A DNA stretch of 62,302 nt from an uncultured Clostridia bacterium. Its GTDB lineage: Bacteria > Bacillota > Clostridia > Oscillospirales > Ruminococcaceae. Both the position numbers and the translations under genes were made by a program. Positions 60,964 to 62,302 of the stretch are shown here, one piece after another. Under the pieces are notes generated by a model. That model was not told the origin of the DNA. It did no database searches and saw only the letters and a program-made list of their open reading frames with translations. Numbering within the stretch: the stretch's first letter is position 1; every line of letters starts with the position of its first letter. The stretch lies in assembly GCA_947627455.1 (NCBI GenBank), contig CANQWC010000013.1, positions 1 through 62,302 of the forward strand, in the 5' to 3' direction.

Positions 60964-61130
60964 GGGCGTCCCCTCTTTCAAAACAATCCACCAGATTGTT
61001 TTTCAATTCACCCCTTGCGGAGCGCACTACGTATGGGATTTCGCGACTGCGGTCGCGACCAAAGGACGCTGCCCTTTGGAAACCCGTGAGCCTTTTGTAA
61101 AAGGCTCAAGCGAAAACTTTATATTTCCCC

Positions 61131-61820
61131 TCACGTCACCCTGAAATGCCCCACCACATCATCTCTCAGCTCGAGTATGTCCTGCTCATAGTCGCCCTGA
61201 TTCTCGCTGCCGTGGTGGATAACGAGCGGCGTGCCGTTTTTGTTGCGCTTGTCAGAGACGATGCCGATGTGCCCCTCGAAAACAACAATGTCGCCGCCCT
61301 GCCACTCGCCGATCTCCTTGATGTCGGTCGTGAGCTCTTTCGCGGTGTGCCTGAAATAGACGATCAAATTTCTCACGCGGCGAAAATCAATATTACTGTC
61401 GCCGACATCGGCGTCATAGTCGCGCCTGTCGCTTTCGATATCGGCGCTGACAAGCTCCATGAGGTCATAGCCCGCGGCCCTCAGCGCCTGCGCGACGACG
61501 TCGGTGCATACGCCGTAACCGTCATCGGGATAGCCGCCCTTGTAATAGCAGCTTTTATATTCGGGCTTTTTCGAGACATATGCCCGCGCACCCGCAAGAA
61601 TATCGCTCTGGTCGTCAAGGCCGTCGCCGTCGCGGTCGACCGAACTTATATAGTCCGCGATGCCGAAATCAGCGTTGCTATAAGTCTTTCCGCCGAAGAA
61701 ATAGCGAAACACCGCGTCAAGGTTGAATATCTCATAAACTGCTATGACAAGCCCGAGGGCCGCGACCGCGATGAGAATTTTCGCGGGAGTTTTCAAATAG
61801 TAGTGCTTTTTTGTGCTCAT
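61131..61820 (-). CDS. DUF1287 protein, membrane-anchored, NlpC/P60-like
   Basis: 229 residues from the ATG at 61820 after AAGGGGCGG. One N-terminal membrane helix (about 12-32), then DRDGDGLDDQSDI, an EF-hand-like calcium loop, and the DUF1287 domain: GVCTDVVAQALRAAGYDL with the candidate catalytic Cys, NIDFRRVRNLIVYFR, WQGGDIVVFEGHIGIVSD with His, and PLVIHHG. The fold is thought to be related to cysteine peptidases or amidases; the reaction is unproven. It faces outside. Confidence 0.88.
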   Translation of the reverse strand: MSTKKHYYLKTPAKILIAVAALGLVIAVYEIFNLDAVFRYFFGGKTYSNADFGIADYISSVDRDGDGLDDQSDILAGARAYVSKKPEYKSCYYKGGYPDDGYGVCTDVVAQALRAAGYDLMELVSADIESDRRDYDADVGDSNIDFRRVRNLIVYFRHTAKELTTDIKEIGEWQGGDIVVFEGHIGIVSDKRNKNGTPLVIHHGSENQGDYEQDILELRDDVVGHFRVT

Positions 61821-61844
61821 CAAACCGCCCCTTCCGACGCTTTA

Positions 61845-61873
61845 ATTATCGCTCGGAAAGGGCGTGAAGTCAA
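61845..61873 (-). promoter_or_regulatory. Promoter of the DUF1287 gene
   Basis: Minus strand TTGACT (61873-61868), a 17-base spacer and GATAAT (61850-61845). Confidence 0.72.
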
Positions 61874-61950
61874 TCGAATTAAGGAAAACTTAATCAAATC
61901 TTAAGAATGAGCTCGCAAAAATTAAGGAAATTAAGAAACCGAAAAACGCG

Positions 61951-62302
61951 TCATTCAGCGCTTTCGTCAAGATAGGTGAACTGCCAGCGGTCGAAGCTCA
62001 TGTTCCCGCCGAAGACGAAGTAGAGGTCATGAACGCCCGAAATCTTCTTCGTGAGTTTGTTTGTGACGTTGACTAACTCGCCGTCGGTCTTGAACTGAAG
62101 CTCGCCGACAGGCTCGGAATCGATATCGTCAAGCCTTATCTCGATGATCCCGTTTCCGCGGACGCTTGCCGCGAAGGAATTCGCGCCGCCGCCGAAATCT
62201 GCGTTCTTAATGCCTATCCAGTCGCCGTCGGAAAGCCCCGCCGCAAAAATCGTGCCGAGCTCTTTATCGTCATAATACTGAACCCCCGCTTCGGTATGCG
62301 CG
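61951..62302 (-). CDS. C-terminus of a secreted carbohydrate-active protein with a CBM6 module (5' part outside window)
   Basis: The last ~116 residues are visible, ending QFTYLDESAE. The pattern GDWIGIKNADFGGGANSFAA, GNGIIEIRLDDIDSEPVGEL, GVHDLYFVFGGNMSFDRWQF is a family 6 carbohydrate-binding module, which in gut Firmicutes usually closes xylanases, arabinofuranosidases (GH43) or related enzymes. The catalytic domain is off the window, so the activity is not known. Confidence 0.85.
   Translation of the reverse strand, partial: AHTEAGVQYYDDKELGTIFAAGLSDGDWIGIKNADFGGGANSFAASVRGNGIIEIRLDDIDSEPVGELQFKTDGELVNVTNKLTKKISGVHDLYFVFGGNMSFDRWQFTYLDESAE

Larger units (their letters stand above)
60240..61120 (+). 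repeat. Family B composite repeat, copy 3, with an internal inverted-repeat element
   Basis: Fills the 990-base gap after the exporter. It opens with GGCAAAGGCGTAAGCCTTTA and GAACGACGCTGACAAA as in copy 1, then carries a 50-bp inverted repeat pair (60341-60390, 60914-60963), several CGGGGGAACCCTGCGGGTTC units, and closes with TCGCGACTGCGGTCGCGA, GGACGCTGCCC and the end unit GAGCCTTTTGTAAAAGGCTC just before the DUF1287 stop. Open frames through it are long only because of composition. Confidence 0.82.

Overview
The window is a stretch of a GC-rich, spore-forming Firmicutes chromosome, most likely a gut-type Clostridia of the Oscillospirales/Ruminococcaceae kind. The evidence is a spoIIA operon (anti-sigma switch plus sigma F), a SpoIVB protease, a PASTA-type penicillin-binding protein in a dcw cluster, a CIRCE-controlled hrcA-grpE-dnaK-dnaJ operon, strong G/C preference at third codon positions, and many textbook TTGACA-17-TATAAT promoters with GGAGG ribosome sites. 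Species cannot be named from the sequence. No rRNA, tRNA, CRISPR array, phage or transposase gene was found.

Layout. 1-5332 (minus): a dcw cell-wall/division cluster, mraZ-rsmH-ftsL-PBP-murE, with murE cut by the window edge. 5479-6645 (plus): two small-protein genes and a repeat. 6642-8228 (minus): prfC. 8274-9509: an AT-richer two-gene cassette (ImmA/IrrE-like peptidase and GNAT acetyltransferase) bounded by perfect 21-bp inverted repeats. 9852-10202: tmRNA; its partner smpB is at 40951. 10709-17166: CorC-type membrane protein, an XRE/membrane regulator, gdhA, dtd, an ArsC-like protein and a membrane ferredoxin. 17228-20173: a MacB-like ABC transporter. 20412-22442: alpha-galactosidase, a small cysteine protein and a PLC-like protein. 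22494-27276: heat-shock operon. 27410-28841: spoIIA operon. 28885-31268: potassium uptake ktrB, a pyrophosphatase-like gene and ktrA. 31699-34534: overlapping ogg-tmcAL-histidine kinase. 34642-43059: DUF6062 protein, rlmB, a P-type-ATPase-like pseudoenzyme, a lipoprotein, smpB, a nitroreductase/pentapeptide-repeat fusion and a YjbR protein. 43099-46577: AraC regulator and a GH94 phosphorylase. 46693-50334: spoIVB, two membrane proteins, murI and a YwiB-like protein. 50764-54642: GNAT, a membrane protein, and an unusual ABC-class ATPase behind a leader peptide and attenuator. 54889-60140: LytTR regulator, histidine kinase and a heterodimeric ABC exporter. 61131-62302: DUF1287 protein and the C-terminus of a CBM6 protein.

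How it fits together. Most of the window is housekeeping: wall synthesis, ribosome rescue (tmRNA, SmpB, RF3, Dtd), chaperones, sporulation and K+ uptake, with a modest glycan-use component (GH27, GH94, CBM6). Accessory interest lies in intergenic and regulatory DNA. Two dispersed repeat families sit between genes: family A has a GTGGCC hairpin, AGAAGTTAGA repeats and a GTCGCC hairpin; family B is a string of hairpins that often ends at a gene's 3' end.

Best candidates for something undescribed: (1) the ABC-class ATPase behind a perfect promoter, a 19-residue leader peptide containing an Arg-Met-Arg (+X+) motif and an intrinsic terminator; (2) the 844-residue protein with P1B-ATPase topology whose CPC, DKTGT, TGD and GDGxND motifs are all lost; (3) the 1.2-kb inverted-repeat cassette; (4) a 90-bp near-perfect four-way-junction sequence.
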